This document shows, in pieces, positions 11,285-22,638 of a stretch of DNA of 64,000 nucleotides (its first letter is position 1; every line of letters starts with the position of its first letter). The DNA is from Misgurnus anguillicaudatus (lineage: Eukaryota > Chordata > Actinopteri > Cypriniformes > Cobitidae), in contig NC_073343.2 in the NCBI RefSeq assembly GCF_027580225.2, forward strand, positions 372,001 to 436,000, written 5' to 3'. The notes under the pieces are model-generated. The model saw only the letters and a list, made by a program, of their open reading frames with translations, did not search any database and had not been told where the DNA came from. The position numbers and the translations under genes are program-made.

Positions 11285-14200
11285 GCAAGAGGTTTGTTGA
11301 ACTACAGCTACGTTTCCCATAATGCATGTGGGAAGAAAGTTTGTTTACCAGCTATGGCCATTTTTTTTCCTGTGATGTTTTAAGTTTATGAAGCCTACTA
11401 ACTTCTGCTGTGTTTCCCATGACGTATGAAGTTTGTTTATTAATTGTTCCTGTTTTCTCTGATGCATGAAGCTAGTTTCTCATGATTAAGTCTACCTGTC
11501 TTACTGCAGACTATTGCCATGTTTTCTGTGATGTTTTAAGTTTATTTACTAACTGTTGCTGTGTTTCTTGTGATGCATGAAGTTTGTTTAATAAATGTTG
11601 CTGCGTTTACTGTGATGCATGAAGTTTGTTAACTAACTTTTGCTGCGTTTCCCATGACGCATGAAGTTTTTTTACTAACTGTCACTGCTCTTTCTGTGAT
11701 GCATGATGTTTGTTTACTACCTGTCGCTGCGTTTCCCATGATGCATGAAGTTTGTTAACTAACTGTTGCTGCATTTCCCATGACGCATGAAGTTTTTTTT
11801 ACTAACTGTCACTGTGCTTTCTGTGACGCATGATGTTTGTTTACTACAGTAACTGTTGGTGTGTTTCCCGTGACGAATGAAGTTTGTTTACTTACTGTTG
11901 CTGTGTTTCCCATGAAGCTTGAATTGTGTACTAACCGTCGCTGCATTTCCCGTGACGCATAAAGTTTGTTTACTAACTGTTGCTGCGTTTCGTGTGACGC
12001 ATAAAGTTTGTTTACTAACTGTTGCTGCGTTTCCTGCGATGCATGAAGTTTGTTAACTAACTGTTGCTGCGTTTCCCATGACGCATGAAGTTTTTTTACT
12101 AACTGTCACTGTGCTTTCTGTGACGCATGATGTTTGTTTACTAACTGTTGCTGCGTTTCTTGTGATGCATGAAGTTTGTTTACTAACTGTTGCTGCGTTT
12201 CCTGTAATGCATGAAGTTTTTTTACTAACTGTTGCTGCGTTTCATGTGATGTATGAAGTTTGTTTACTAACTGTTGCTGCGTTTCTTGTGATGCATGAAA
12301 TTTGTTAACTAACTGTTGCTGCGTTTTTGGGGATGCATTATGTTTGTTTACTAACTGTTGCCGCGTTTCTTTTGATGCATGAAGTTTGTTTACTAACTGT
12401 TGCTGCGTTTTCTGCGATGCATGAAGTTTGTTTACTAACTGTTGCTGCGTTTCTTTTGATGCATGAAGTTTGTTTACTAACTGTTGCTGCGTTTTCTGCG
12501 ATGCATAAAGTTTGTTTACTAACTGTTGCTGCGTTTCTTGTGACGCATGAAGTTTGTTTACTAACTGTTGCTGTGTTTCCTGTGATGCATGAAGTTTGTT
12601 TACTAACTGTTGCTGCGTTTCGTGTGACGCATAAAGTTTGTTTACTAACTGTTGCTGCGTTTCCTGTGATGCATGAAGTTTGTTAACTAACTGTTGCTGC
12701 GTTTCCCATGACGCATGAAGTTTTTTTACTAACTGTCACTGTGCTTTCTGTGACGCATGATGTTTGTTTACTAACTGTTGCTGCGTTTCTTGTGATGCAT
12801 GAAGTTTGTTTACTAACTGTTGCTGCGTTTCCTGTAATGCATGAAGTTTTTTTACTAACTGTCACTGCTCTTTCTGTGATGCATGATGTTTGTTTACTAA
12901 CTGTTGCTGCGTTTCCTGTAATGCATGAAGTTTTTTTACTAACTGTCACTGTGCTTTCTGTGATGCATGAAGTTTGTTTACTAACTGTTGCTGCGTTTCA
13001 TGTGATGCATGAAGTTTGTTTACTAACTGTTGCTGCGTTTCCTGTGATGCATGAAGTTTGTTTGCTAACTGTTGCTGCGTTTCCTGTGATGCATGAAGTT
13101 TGTTTGCTAACTGTTGCTGCGTTTCATGTGATGCATGAAGTTTGTTTGCTAACTGTTGCTGCGTTTCTTGTGATGCATGAAGTTTGTTTACTAACTGTTG
13201 CTGCGTTTCGTGTGACGCATGAAGTTTGTTTACTAACTGTTGCTGCGTTTCCTGTGATGCATGAAGTTTGTTTGCTAACTGTTGCTGCGTTTCATGTGAT
13301 GCATGAAGTTTGTTTGCTAACTGTTGCTGCGTTTCTTGTGATGCATGAAGTTTGTTTGCTAACTGTTGCTGCGTTTCTTGTAATGCATGAAGTTTGTTTA
13401 CTAACTGTTGCTGCGTTTCGTGTGACGCATAAAGTTTTTTTACTAACTGTTGCTGCGTTTCCTGTGATGCATGAAGTTTGTTTACTAACTGTTGCTGCGT
13501 TTCGTGTGACGCATAACGTTTTTTTACTAACTGTTGCTGCGTTTCCTGTGATGCATGAAGTTTGTTTACTAACTGTTGCTGCGTTTCGTGTAACGCATAA
13601 AGTTTTTTTACTAACTGTTGCTGCGTTTCCTGTGATGCATGAAGTTTGTTTACTAACTGTTGCTGCGTTTCGTGTGACGCATAAAGTTTTTTTACTAACT
13701 GTTGCTGCGTTTCTTGTAATGCATGAAGTTTGTTTACTAACTGTTGCTGCGTTTCGTGTGACGCATAAAGTTTTTTTACTAACTGTTGCTGCGTTTCGTG
13801 TGACGCATAAAGTTTTTTTACTAACTGTTGCTGCGTTTCCTGTGATGCATGAAGTTTGTTTACTAACTGTTGCTGCGTTTCGTGTGACGCATAAAGTTTT
13901 TTTACTAACTGTTGCTGCGTTTCCTGTGATGCATGAAGTTTGTTTACTAACTGTTGCTGCGTTTCATGTGATGCATGAAGTTTGTTTACTAACTGTTGCT
14001 GCGTTTCATGTGATGCATGAAGTTTGTTTACTAACTGTTGCTGCGTTTCCTGCGATGCATGAAGTTTGTTTACTAACTGTTGCTGCGTTTCTTGTGATGC
14101 ATGAAATTTGTTAACTAACTGTTGCTGCATTTCATGTAAGGCATGAAGTTTGTTTACTTACTACTGCTGTGTTTCCTGTGATGCATGATTCATGCTGTGA

Positions 14201-14290
14201 TGAAGTTTGTTTACTAACTGTTGTTGTGTTTCTTGTAATGCATGAAGTTTATTTACTAACAACTGCTGTTTCCTGTGATGCATGATGCGT
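11285..14290. repeat. 42-bp minisatellite array (~70 units)
   Basis: Tandem array of a 42-bp unit containing ATGCATGAAGTTTG, TTTACTAACTGTTGCTGC and GTTTCCTGTG. Units are degenerate at the left (11285-12000) and right (14115-14290) edges and nearly uniform between about 12100 and 14110, as expected for an array homogenised from its middle. The unit is a multiple of three and lacks stops in several frames, so both strands stay open: 468 codons plus-strand at 12708-14114 and 394 codons minus-strand at 12946-14130. Two-unit (84-bp) alternation is visible at 13420-13930. A block starting at 12078 recurs at 12708, exactly 15 units later. Confidence 0.97.
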
Positions 14291-16117
14291 GAGTTTTTCT
14301 TGGAGTTTTTCTTTTCTTGCTGTTTCATGGAGGTCTTCTATACAAAGGGCCTTTTTGTCTCTGCATGCAAGTATGCGAGTTTTTACTACTCTTAATGCTT
14401 TTTATCAGGTGTGTATTAAAACTGCTATCTATGGGGTGGCATACTGCACACTCAAACACAAAAACAGAGGTGTAAATAACACTTTTCAATTATAAACACC
14501 TGATGCTCATAAGCCACAACCATAGCTTTTCATTACAGAGAAAAGTGCACAATCAGGTTTTAACAATATCATACCCTCACAGACATCTAATGTCTTATTT
14601 ATTGCTTGAATTAAATTCTTTTTACAGTAAGAAATTCTGTTTATTACACTCTTTAGCCCTGTGAAAAATTAAAAGCTGGTAAACCCCGATTTAGCAAATG
14701 AACACTTAGCTGGAATTTCATTATAATATGTAATTATAGACTAAATAAATCAATTGTTCAGTCACAAAACCAATTAATCGTATAATAGCTTATCATAACT
14801 GGCCCCTCTCTCCGAGAACCCAGAGAAACAATGTTTCAAAACATTTAGCTTTGTTTGCAAAGCTGTAGGATAATCTGTAGGGAGTAAATATGTCGGAAAG
14901 TGAGACTGTCTACTTACATAGGGTCTATGTTCATATAATACAGAGTTCTTCATTGATTCAGTAATACAATAACACTCTTAAATCTGTGTCACAATGCTTA
15001 ATTCAACCTAATCATAGGTCCCTTTAGGTGTGTCGCCCACTTTGGAAGTGCTAACAACAGGGTAAGTACAGTATTAGTGCCAGATGATGGACGAAAAAGC
15101 CAAAGAACCAATGGAGCTCATAATAGTAGAGTCACCCCATCTGCTTTTTGCATGTCATCGATGGAGAACAAGGGTTGCTAGATGACCACGCTAACTGTTT
15201 AGTACAACACTCGCATGGGGTTGGCTGTCCTCCAACTTGCCAATCTGAGCCAAAGGAGCTTGGCGTAATGTCTTTAAAATTGTCTTCTCATGGTCCAGGC
15301 CTGTAATGCTGCATGCGATCACAAGATGGTATAAAGTTTAATAAGATCGTAAGCTTGAGGTTGCAAACTCTAATTGAACGTGATTAAAATGTATAGCGTG
15401 GTAGCCTTGAATACGTTCCGCCTGCTTTCTGCATCAAGGCAATCTGATGTAAATCATGAAGGAATTTTTGAAGGTGTCCGCTTTCGGACAAACCACCCTG
15501 GTCCACGGTTTCTGATACATGGAGCTGTTTTGAAGTATGTACAGTGACACCTGTCTAGCTTTTTGCCTCTTCCATTGGAATTTAAATGTATGACAGAGGT
15601 TTCTATGGAAACGCAAGATGGGGAATCAGTAGTCATTATGCATTTTCTAAGCGTGTATCTGTCTATTTACTTATTGAACCTCTGAGGGTACAAACTATAT
15701 CGTCAAATAAATGATGAAAGAAGAATTTCTCCACAACCTCATGAGTTTTTTTTGCATACATTGACATAAGTCACGGCAAGGGATTATCTTGTCAGCCCTT
15801 ATCGCTCTGTGCGTCTTTCCAAGCTTAATATTACAGCCATAGGGACTCTAATGACATTGACATCAATTGACTGATTGCTTGACAATGATTTCGCTTCCCG
15901 GATGCAAAATCATTTGCTCAACATGCATGCAGATAAGGGGTGTCATGAGGAGGGGTTGTATGGGAAATCTATACTTGGTGATGAAAAAGGCACAAAAACA
16001 TCCTCTTAATTTACCATGGATTTATTATAGTAAAAGTGGAGTCACTATACATTACCATTTGTAAAACAATGCTTAATGGATGTTGCAGAACCATGGTGAA
16101 TTTGTGGTAACCATGGC
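14291..16117. other. Single-copy-looking non-coding DNA
   Basis: Between the two large tandem arrays. No repeat termini or convincing gene. About 15030-15640 is more complex and less AT-rich than its surroundings and could be a conserved non-coding segment. The overlapping 60-codon minus-strand frames there lack motifs. Confidence 0.4.
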
Positions 16118-16121
16118 TTAA

Positions 16122-16190
16122 CCCTCTGGGGTCCAACCATTTTGGGACACTGGCAGAGGTTCTGACATGCTCTTACATTTGGTCTTTTTT
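16122..16190 (+). mobile_element. piggyBac-like left terminus next to satellite
   Basis: TTAA (16118-16121) is followed by CCCTCTGGGGTCCAACC. A TTAA target with an end starting CCC fits piggyBac-type elements. The matching right end (GGGTTAA) was not found within 100 bp beyond the array, so the copy is either one-ended or its interior expanded into the satellite. Confidence 0.4.
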
Positions 16191-19100
16191 CAGTTGCCAA
16201 AGAGAGCTTATTGGTACCAAAGATAGCTAATTGGTACCTCATAGATACATATGGGTACAAAAAATGGCTTCTTGGTACCTCATATACATATGGGTACCAA
16301 AAAGAGCTTATTGGTACCTCATAGATACATATGAGTACCAAAGAGAGCTTATTGGTACCAAAGAGAGCTTATTGGTATCTAATAGATATATATGAGTACC
16401 AAAGAGAGCTTATTGGTACCTTATAGATACATATGAGTACCAAAGAGAGCTTATTGGTACCAAAGAGAGCTTATTGGTATCTCATAGATACATATGGGTA
16501 CCAAAGAGGGCTTTTAGTACCTCATAGATGCATATGGGTACCAAAGAGAGCTTATTAGTACCTCATAGATACATATGGGTACAAAAAAGGGCTTCTTGGT
16601 ACCTCATATACATATGGGTGCCAAAAAGAGCTTATGGGTACCAAAAGAGCTTACTGGTATCTTATAGATACATATGAGTACCAAAGAGAGCTTATTGGTA
16701 CCTTATAGATACATATGAGTACCAAAGAGAGCTTATTGGTACCAAAGAGAGCTTATTGGTATCTCATAGATACATATGGGTACCAAAGAGGGCTTTTAGT
16801 ACCTCATAGATACATATGGGTACCAAAGAGGGCTTTTAGTACCTCATAGATGCATATGGGTACCAAAGAGAGCTTATTAGTACCTCATAGATACATATGG
16901 GTACAAAAAAGGGCTTCTTGGTACCTCATATACATATGGGTGCCAAAAAGAGCTTATGGGTACCAAAAGAGCTTATTGGTATCTTATAGATACATATGAG
17001 TACCAAAGAGAGCTTATTGGTACCTTATAGATACATATGAGTACCAAAGAGAGCTTATTGGTACCAAAGAAAGCTTATTGGTATCTCATAGATACATATG
17101 GGTACCAAAGAGGGCTTTTAGTACCTCATAGAGGCATATGGGTACCAAAGAGAGCTTATTAGTACCTCATAGATACATATGGGTACCAAAGAGAGCTTAT
17201 TGGTACCAAAGATAGCTTATTGGTACCTCATAGATACATATGAGTACCAAAGAGAGCTTATTGGTACCTCATAGATACATATGGGTACAAAAAAGGGCTT
17301 CTTAGTATCTCATATATACATATGGGTACCAAAAAGAGCTTATGGGTACCAAAGAGAGCTTATTGGTACCAAAGAGAGCATATTGGTATCACATAGATAC
17401 ATATGAGTACCAAAGAGAGCTTATTGGTACCTCATAGATACATATGGGTACCAAAGAGAGCTTATTGGTACCAAAGAGAGCATATTGGTATCTCATAGAT
17501 ACATATGAGTACCAAAGAGAGCTTATTGGTATCTCATAGATACATATGGGTACCAAAGAGGGCTTTTAGTACCTCATAGATACATATGGGTACCAAAGAG
17601 AGCTTATTAGTACCTCATAGATACATATGGGTACCAAAGAAAGCTTATTAGTACCTCATAGATACATATGGGTACCAAAGAGAGCTTATTAGTACCTCAT
17701 AGATACATATGAGTACTAAAGAGAGCTTATTGGTATCTCATAGATACATATGGGTACCAAAGAGGGCTTTTAGTACCTCATAGATACATATGGGTACCAA
17801 AGAGAGCTTATTAGTACCTCATAGATACATATGGGTACCAAAGAAAGCTTATTAGTACCTCATAGATACATATGGGTACCAAAGAGAGCTTATTAGTACC
17901 TCATAGATACATATGGGTACCAAAGAGAGCTTATTAGTACCTCATAGATACATATGGGTACCAAAGAGAGCTTATGGGTACCAAAGATAGCTTATTGATA
18001 CCTCATAGATACATTTGGGTACCAAAAAGAGCTAATGGGTACCAATGATAGCTTATTGGTACCTCATTGATACATTTGGGTACCAAAAAGAGCTAATGGG
18101 TACCAAAGATAGCTTATTGGTACCTCATAGATACATATGAGTACCAAAGAGAGCTTATTGGTACCTCATAGATACATATGGGTACAAAAAAGGGCTTCTT
18201 AGTACCTCATATATACATATGGGTACCAAAAAGAGCTTATGGGTACCAAAGATAGCTTATTGGTACCACACAGATAAATATGGGTACCAAAGAGAGCTTA
18301 TTGGTACCTCATAGATACATATGGGTATCAAAGAGGACTTATGGGTAACAAAGAGGGCTTATTAGTACCTCATAGATACATATGGGTATCAAAGAGAGCT
18401 TATTGGTACCTCATAGATACATATGTGTACCAAAGAGGACTTATGGGTAACAAAGAGGGCTTATTAGTACCTCTTAGATACATATGAGTAACAAAAAGAG
18501 CTTATTGGTACCAAAGAGAGCTTATGGGTACCTCATAGATACATATGAGTACCAAAGAGAGCTTATTGGTACCAAAGAGAGCCTATTGGTACCACATAGA
18601 TAAATATGGGTACCAAAGAGAGCTTATTGGTACCTCTTAGATACATATGGGTACCAAAGAGAGCTTATTGGTACCTCTTAGATACATATGGGTACCAAAG
18701 AGAGCTTATGGTACCAAAGAGAGCTTATTGGTACCTCATAGATACATATGAGTCCCAAAAAGAGCTTATTGGTACCTCATAGATACATATGGGTACCAAA
18801 GAGGGCTTATTAGTACCTCATAGATACATATGAGTACCAAAAGGAGCTTATTGGTAGCAAAGAGAGCTTATGGGTACCTCATAGATACATATGAGTACCA
18901 AAGAGAGCTTATTGGTACCAAAGAGAGTTTATTGGTACCAAAGAGAGCTTATTGGTATTTCATAGATACATATGGGTACCAAAGACGGCTTATTAGTACC
19001 TCATAGATACATATGGGTACCAAAGAGAGCTTATTAGTACCTCATAGATACATATGGGTACCAAAAGGAGCTTATTGGTACCAAAGAGAGCTTATGGGTA

Positions 19101-19195
19101 CCTCAAAGATACATGTGGGTACCAAAGAGAGCTTATTAGTAGATACATGTGGGTACCAAAGACAGCTTATTCGTACCTCATAGTTACACATTGTT
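16191..19195. repeat. Satellite of ~20-bp monomers in 41/61-bp units
   Basis: Two monomer types alternate. Type A is 20 bp (GGTACCAAAGAGAGCTTATT). Type B is 21 bp (GGTACCTCATAG followed by ATACATATG). They form BA dimers of 41 bp, as between 17581 and 17622, and BAA trimers of 61 bp. Variants such as GGTACAAAAAAGGGCTTCTT recur at intervals, so longer blocks were copied as units, for example 16540-16760 compared with 16870-17060. Nearly every monomer starts with GGTACC (a KpnI site) and carries AGCTTAT or ATACATAT. No long open frame crosses it. Confidence 0.95.
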
Positions 19196-20620
19196 GCCAA
19201 ATACCAATCTGTACCTAATCGTACATATTAGGACCTTTTTAAAGGGAACTGGCCCATTGTGCCAACATAGCTGACATTAAGAAATGAAAGGATGCATGTA
19301 TTAATAAGAGAAAGGACAATTACACACATTTTCACTACAACACCTCCAGATCTCAGGTAAGGGTTGTTATGTAAGTGGCCGTGATATCTGTCTCGCACGC
19401 CTTTTCTTGTTAGCTTTATTTCATCATGATGCTGTAAGCGGCCCTGCTGGATTCCTCGCACACCACTAGAAACCAGGTGAGAATTTAGTGTTCAGTTTTT
19501 CAGCCATTGTCTGCTAACTGCAAAAAACACAAGAGTGTTTTAGAAAGCCGAACACCTGCTGCAGAACTCCATTTTAGATTGTCTGTGGTAATTAGCCAGT
19601 GCAGCACAAAACTGAGGTTTGGATTCAATTTTTGTGTCAAATAGATTTGAGTGTGCTTGATAAAATGTGTCTGTGGTGTAATGTGGCTTTCATACACACT
19701 AGCTACTGGCTTGTTTTCTTTTATGGGGTCATATCAATATTTTTGTCCCGAGGTCTGCTAAGATTGTTAGTTTTGTTTTGCCATAAACCGTTATAATGCG
19801 GTTTATTGGGACTGCAGGTTTGCTGCTGGGTTCAATATAGTTTTCATTTTCAATATCAATATAAAACCACAGTAAATTATTGTGGGATCAAACAGTGTAA
19901 AACTCTATCAGAGAAAAAAACTTTTTATGACAGTGGTGGCTAAAGCCACTGTTGTACTGTGAAGAATAACTGAAAGTAGTATCATGGAGTAGACCATGAT
20001 TATTGTTACCTATGTTGGCATCACCTTCAATATGTGCAGTTCTGACATATATCGAACGCATGTACAATGTTATTTACATTGCATGAAAACTGTTAACAGA
20101 TTCTTTTAACACTTTCTGTGAATTTTTTTCTAATGTCAGTGTTTGCTTTAAACCCATGTTGGCGTAATCGGGGTCACAGTTAGAGATAAGTATATGTAAG
20201 AATGTAAAGCTGTTAAAACCTCACCACAGTATTTCAAATTGCTTTTCTCAGTTAGTCTCTTAGAAATAAGAAAGTCATGTTACATAGCCTACTAAAATAA
20301 ATAATTTAAGTTTGTAAATATTACAGCTATATACGTATCAATTATGAATGAGATGTATTTGACAGCTACTGTGCCTTTGATGATTTTAAAGATTAATACA
20401 CTTTTTCAGACTTTTCTGTTGTTTATTTCACATTGATCATTTTTCTTTTGACATTGTATCTGTGCATCTGTCAGAACCGGATATGTTGTCACTGAAATCA
20501 AACGTAGTTCATAGATTCCTGACACAAGATCTCTGACTTAGGCATTTGCAGATGACATGTGAACCCTTTTGATTCAATTGTATAAGCTATTGTGACTTTT
20601 TGTGACCTAATATTTTAGAT
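19196..20620. other. Non-coding stretch after satellite
   Basis: About 19196-19255 contains diverged GTACC-type steps and may be the worn edge of the satellite's parent repeat. The rest has no recognised element or gene. Confidence 0.4.
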
Positions 20621-20624
20621 ATGT

Positions 20625-21539
20625 GGGTGATTCTCACGAAACCATTGAAACACCACGGCACTAATGATTTTAGCTTTAAAATGTGTAATATAGTAACATT
20701 AAAAAGCATCAGAATTAACACAATACTGTGTTCTACCTTGCACAATGTGTGATTTCAACATAAGAATTTATAATTGTAAAATTTATCTCATTTTCTGCTG
20801 AAATTCTCATTACCGCAATGTGTCCGGCTGTGTTTGAACATGTGTTATGTTGTAATTTAATCAAATTAACACAAAAATATTAAGAAAAAAATAAATGGAT
20901 GTTTTGCTAGACTACTTTAGATGACAGAAAAAATATTTACTGAATATTCATGTATAATAATAATGAAGAAAAATTAGGAAAATGATGTGTCCATGCTTGA
21001 TGTTCTCATCCTCCGCAACACTTTTTGAGAACAGTTTAAGCACACATACAGAATTTTAATAAAGTTTGATTTTGAGTGACCAAGCACATGGACCAGTTAC
21101 TTCAAGATGGCTACCAGGTAAGATCATTTTTTTTTACAGTTAATTTGAAATATTGTCTTATCAGAATGCTTACACGACATTTTGATTATCATTACCGCAA
21201 CAGATACTTATTAAATGTTAATTTAAGTTAAGCATAATACTTTGATTTTAAATGCATGTGCAGAATCTCCAAATTATGTTCTTTCAGGTTTGTCATGTCA
21301 TTTTGAAAATATGTCAGTGTTGATGTCTTCTGACTGTTGCGGTAATGAGATTTTTTAGGACTAATTTTTTAAATTATGTTACAAAAAGTGTTAAATGATA
21401 AGTAAAAGTTTTTAAATTAATGTTCCCATTTACTCCAGACTTTGTTTTTCAATGTCTGGTGGGGAAAAAAGTAAATTTAAGCAATTTTTAAATTTTCATG
21501 CTTGACATTTTTAAAACCAAGTTTTCGTGAGAATCACCC
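20625..21539 (+). mobile_element. 915-bp TIR element with 4-bp duplication, copy A
   Basis: Ends are GGGTGATTCTCACGAAA and its inverse TTTTCGTGAGAATCACCC, flanked by ATGT on both sides (20621-20624 and 21540-21543). The interior repeats the ATTACCGCAA motif in both orientations and contains GCTACCAG|GTAAGA at about 21111-21125, which resembles a splice donor. No transposase frame is present. Copy B at 29951-30863 is nearly identical and has a different 4-bp flank. A 4-bp duplication with unequal sequences fits Sola- or Academ-like elements, but the family is not confirmed. Confidence 0.85.
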
Positions 21540-21844
21540 ATGTATACATGGATAAGTAGATTAGACAGGGGCGTCTGGTGGTCGTTGGTCTGACATCGAC
21601 TGGGCATCACGTTGAAGGAAGGCCAGTAGATCAAATGACCTTCACAGCAGTCGGAACTGGGTCTGTTTTTCTCGTTGTCCTCGGGAATGAGGACGACACA
21701 GAGAGAGAGAAACAAAATCCTGTGTGTAACATGCTACTGGTATGATCATTATTCTTATGTAGGTGTTCAAGTCATCAGTTAGCTATAGACACAGGCAGAT
21801 GGAGTAATATACCAGTTGCAGAAAAATATATTATTTTAATTTAA

Positions 21845-22100
21845 CAAATATTTCTGTGATAGAAGATGAGAAGCACTTTTTGTATGTTTGTCCTTTGTAC
21901 ATAGATTCACGTGAGAAATATTTAAGCGAACTTACTCTTATAGGTTATGTCTGCAAAGATGTCTCAAATATTGTGATTCTGTGTATGCATGGAGATTGTC
22001 ATTGTATATATATATCAAGGAGTGAAAAAGAGACTGTCTCCAATGGTATGATATCTGTGGAGTTATGGGCCGAGAGGCCATATATTCCTGAAAATTAACA
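21845..22100 (+). pseudogene. Possible LINE ORF2 C-terminal fragment
   Basis: An open frame reads ...IEDEKHFLYVCPLY...REKYL near its start. This resembles the cysteine/histidine tail seen at the end of many fish non-LTR retrotransposon proteins (E-x-HFL-x-x-CP-x-Y-x-x-R). The usual upstream CxxC pair and reverse transcriptase are absent, and the frame has no proper ATG, so it is a truncated relic at best. The downstream 22290-22420 sequence also looks like a dispersed fish repeat, and both could belong to one 5'-truncated insertion. Confidence 0.4.
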
Positions 22101-22638
22101 AAATCCTATTAGCGTAGGGGCTGTTCACATGTAATGCAAGTGTCACACAGTATTGTGGTTTATAATACGTTCGGTTTCAGACAGAGTAGCTATTGCGACA
22201 TGAGTATATTACCCAGACGAGTTATGAGAATTCTTTGTTCCGGACACGCTAATTATTGCGGGATAAGTATATTTACAAAACAAATTATGTAAATGCTTTC
22301 TTAAAGAGAAATGTCTTTAGTTTAGACTTAAATTGATCGACTGTGTCTGATCCCTGAACGTATTTTGGTAAATCCCCCCCCCCAGAGCTTAGGGGATTCC
22401 AGACATAAAAGTCCCACATTGCACCTTTATTAAACTACAATGTGAGGGCTCTGTTAAGTTTTTTGTAATGAGTTTTTGTAAGTCCAGCTTTCAAAATTGT
22501 CACATCCGTAATGGAGAAATGCCACTTCCATATAGACCCCTTCACGGTTCACGTCACAGGCAGTTTCCCTCTGCGCATGTCGGGGTCAGAAAAGGCATTA
22601 CAGCAGATTGAGTTGCGTATTATTCGGTATCGTCAAAA

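Noticed and set aside
12708..14114. 468-codon plus-strand open frame as a gene
   Set aside because: It is entirely the 42-bp minisatellite read in frame. The opposite strand is equally open, and there is no non-repetitive coding sequence, signal or splice context.
11285..14290. CRISPR-like array
   Set aside because: Units are contiguous with no unique spacers, and the genome is eukaryotic.
16191..19195. Centromeric satellite
   Set aside because: The array is only 3 kb with monomers of about 20 bp, flanked by ordinary transposon-rich DNA. Nothing points to a centromere.
21111..21125. Splice donor of a host exon in the 4-bp-duplication element
   Set aside because: The CAG|GTAAGA match is good but no flanking coding frame or acceptor is visible, and the same sequence occurs in copy B, so it belongs to the transposon.
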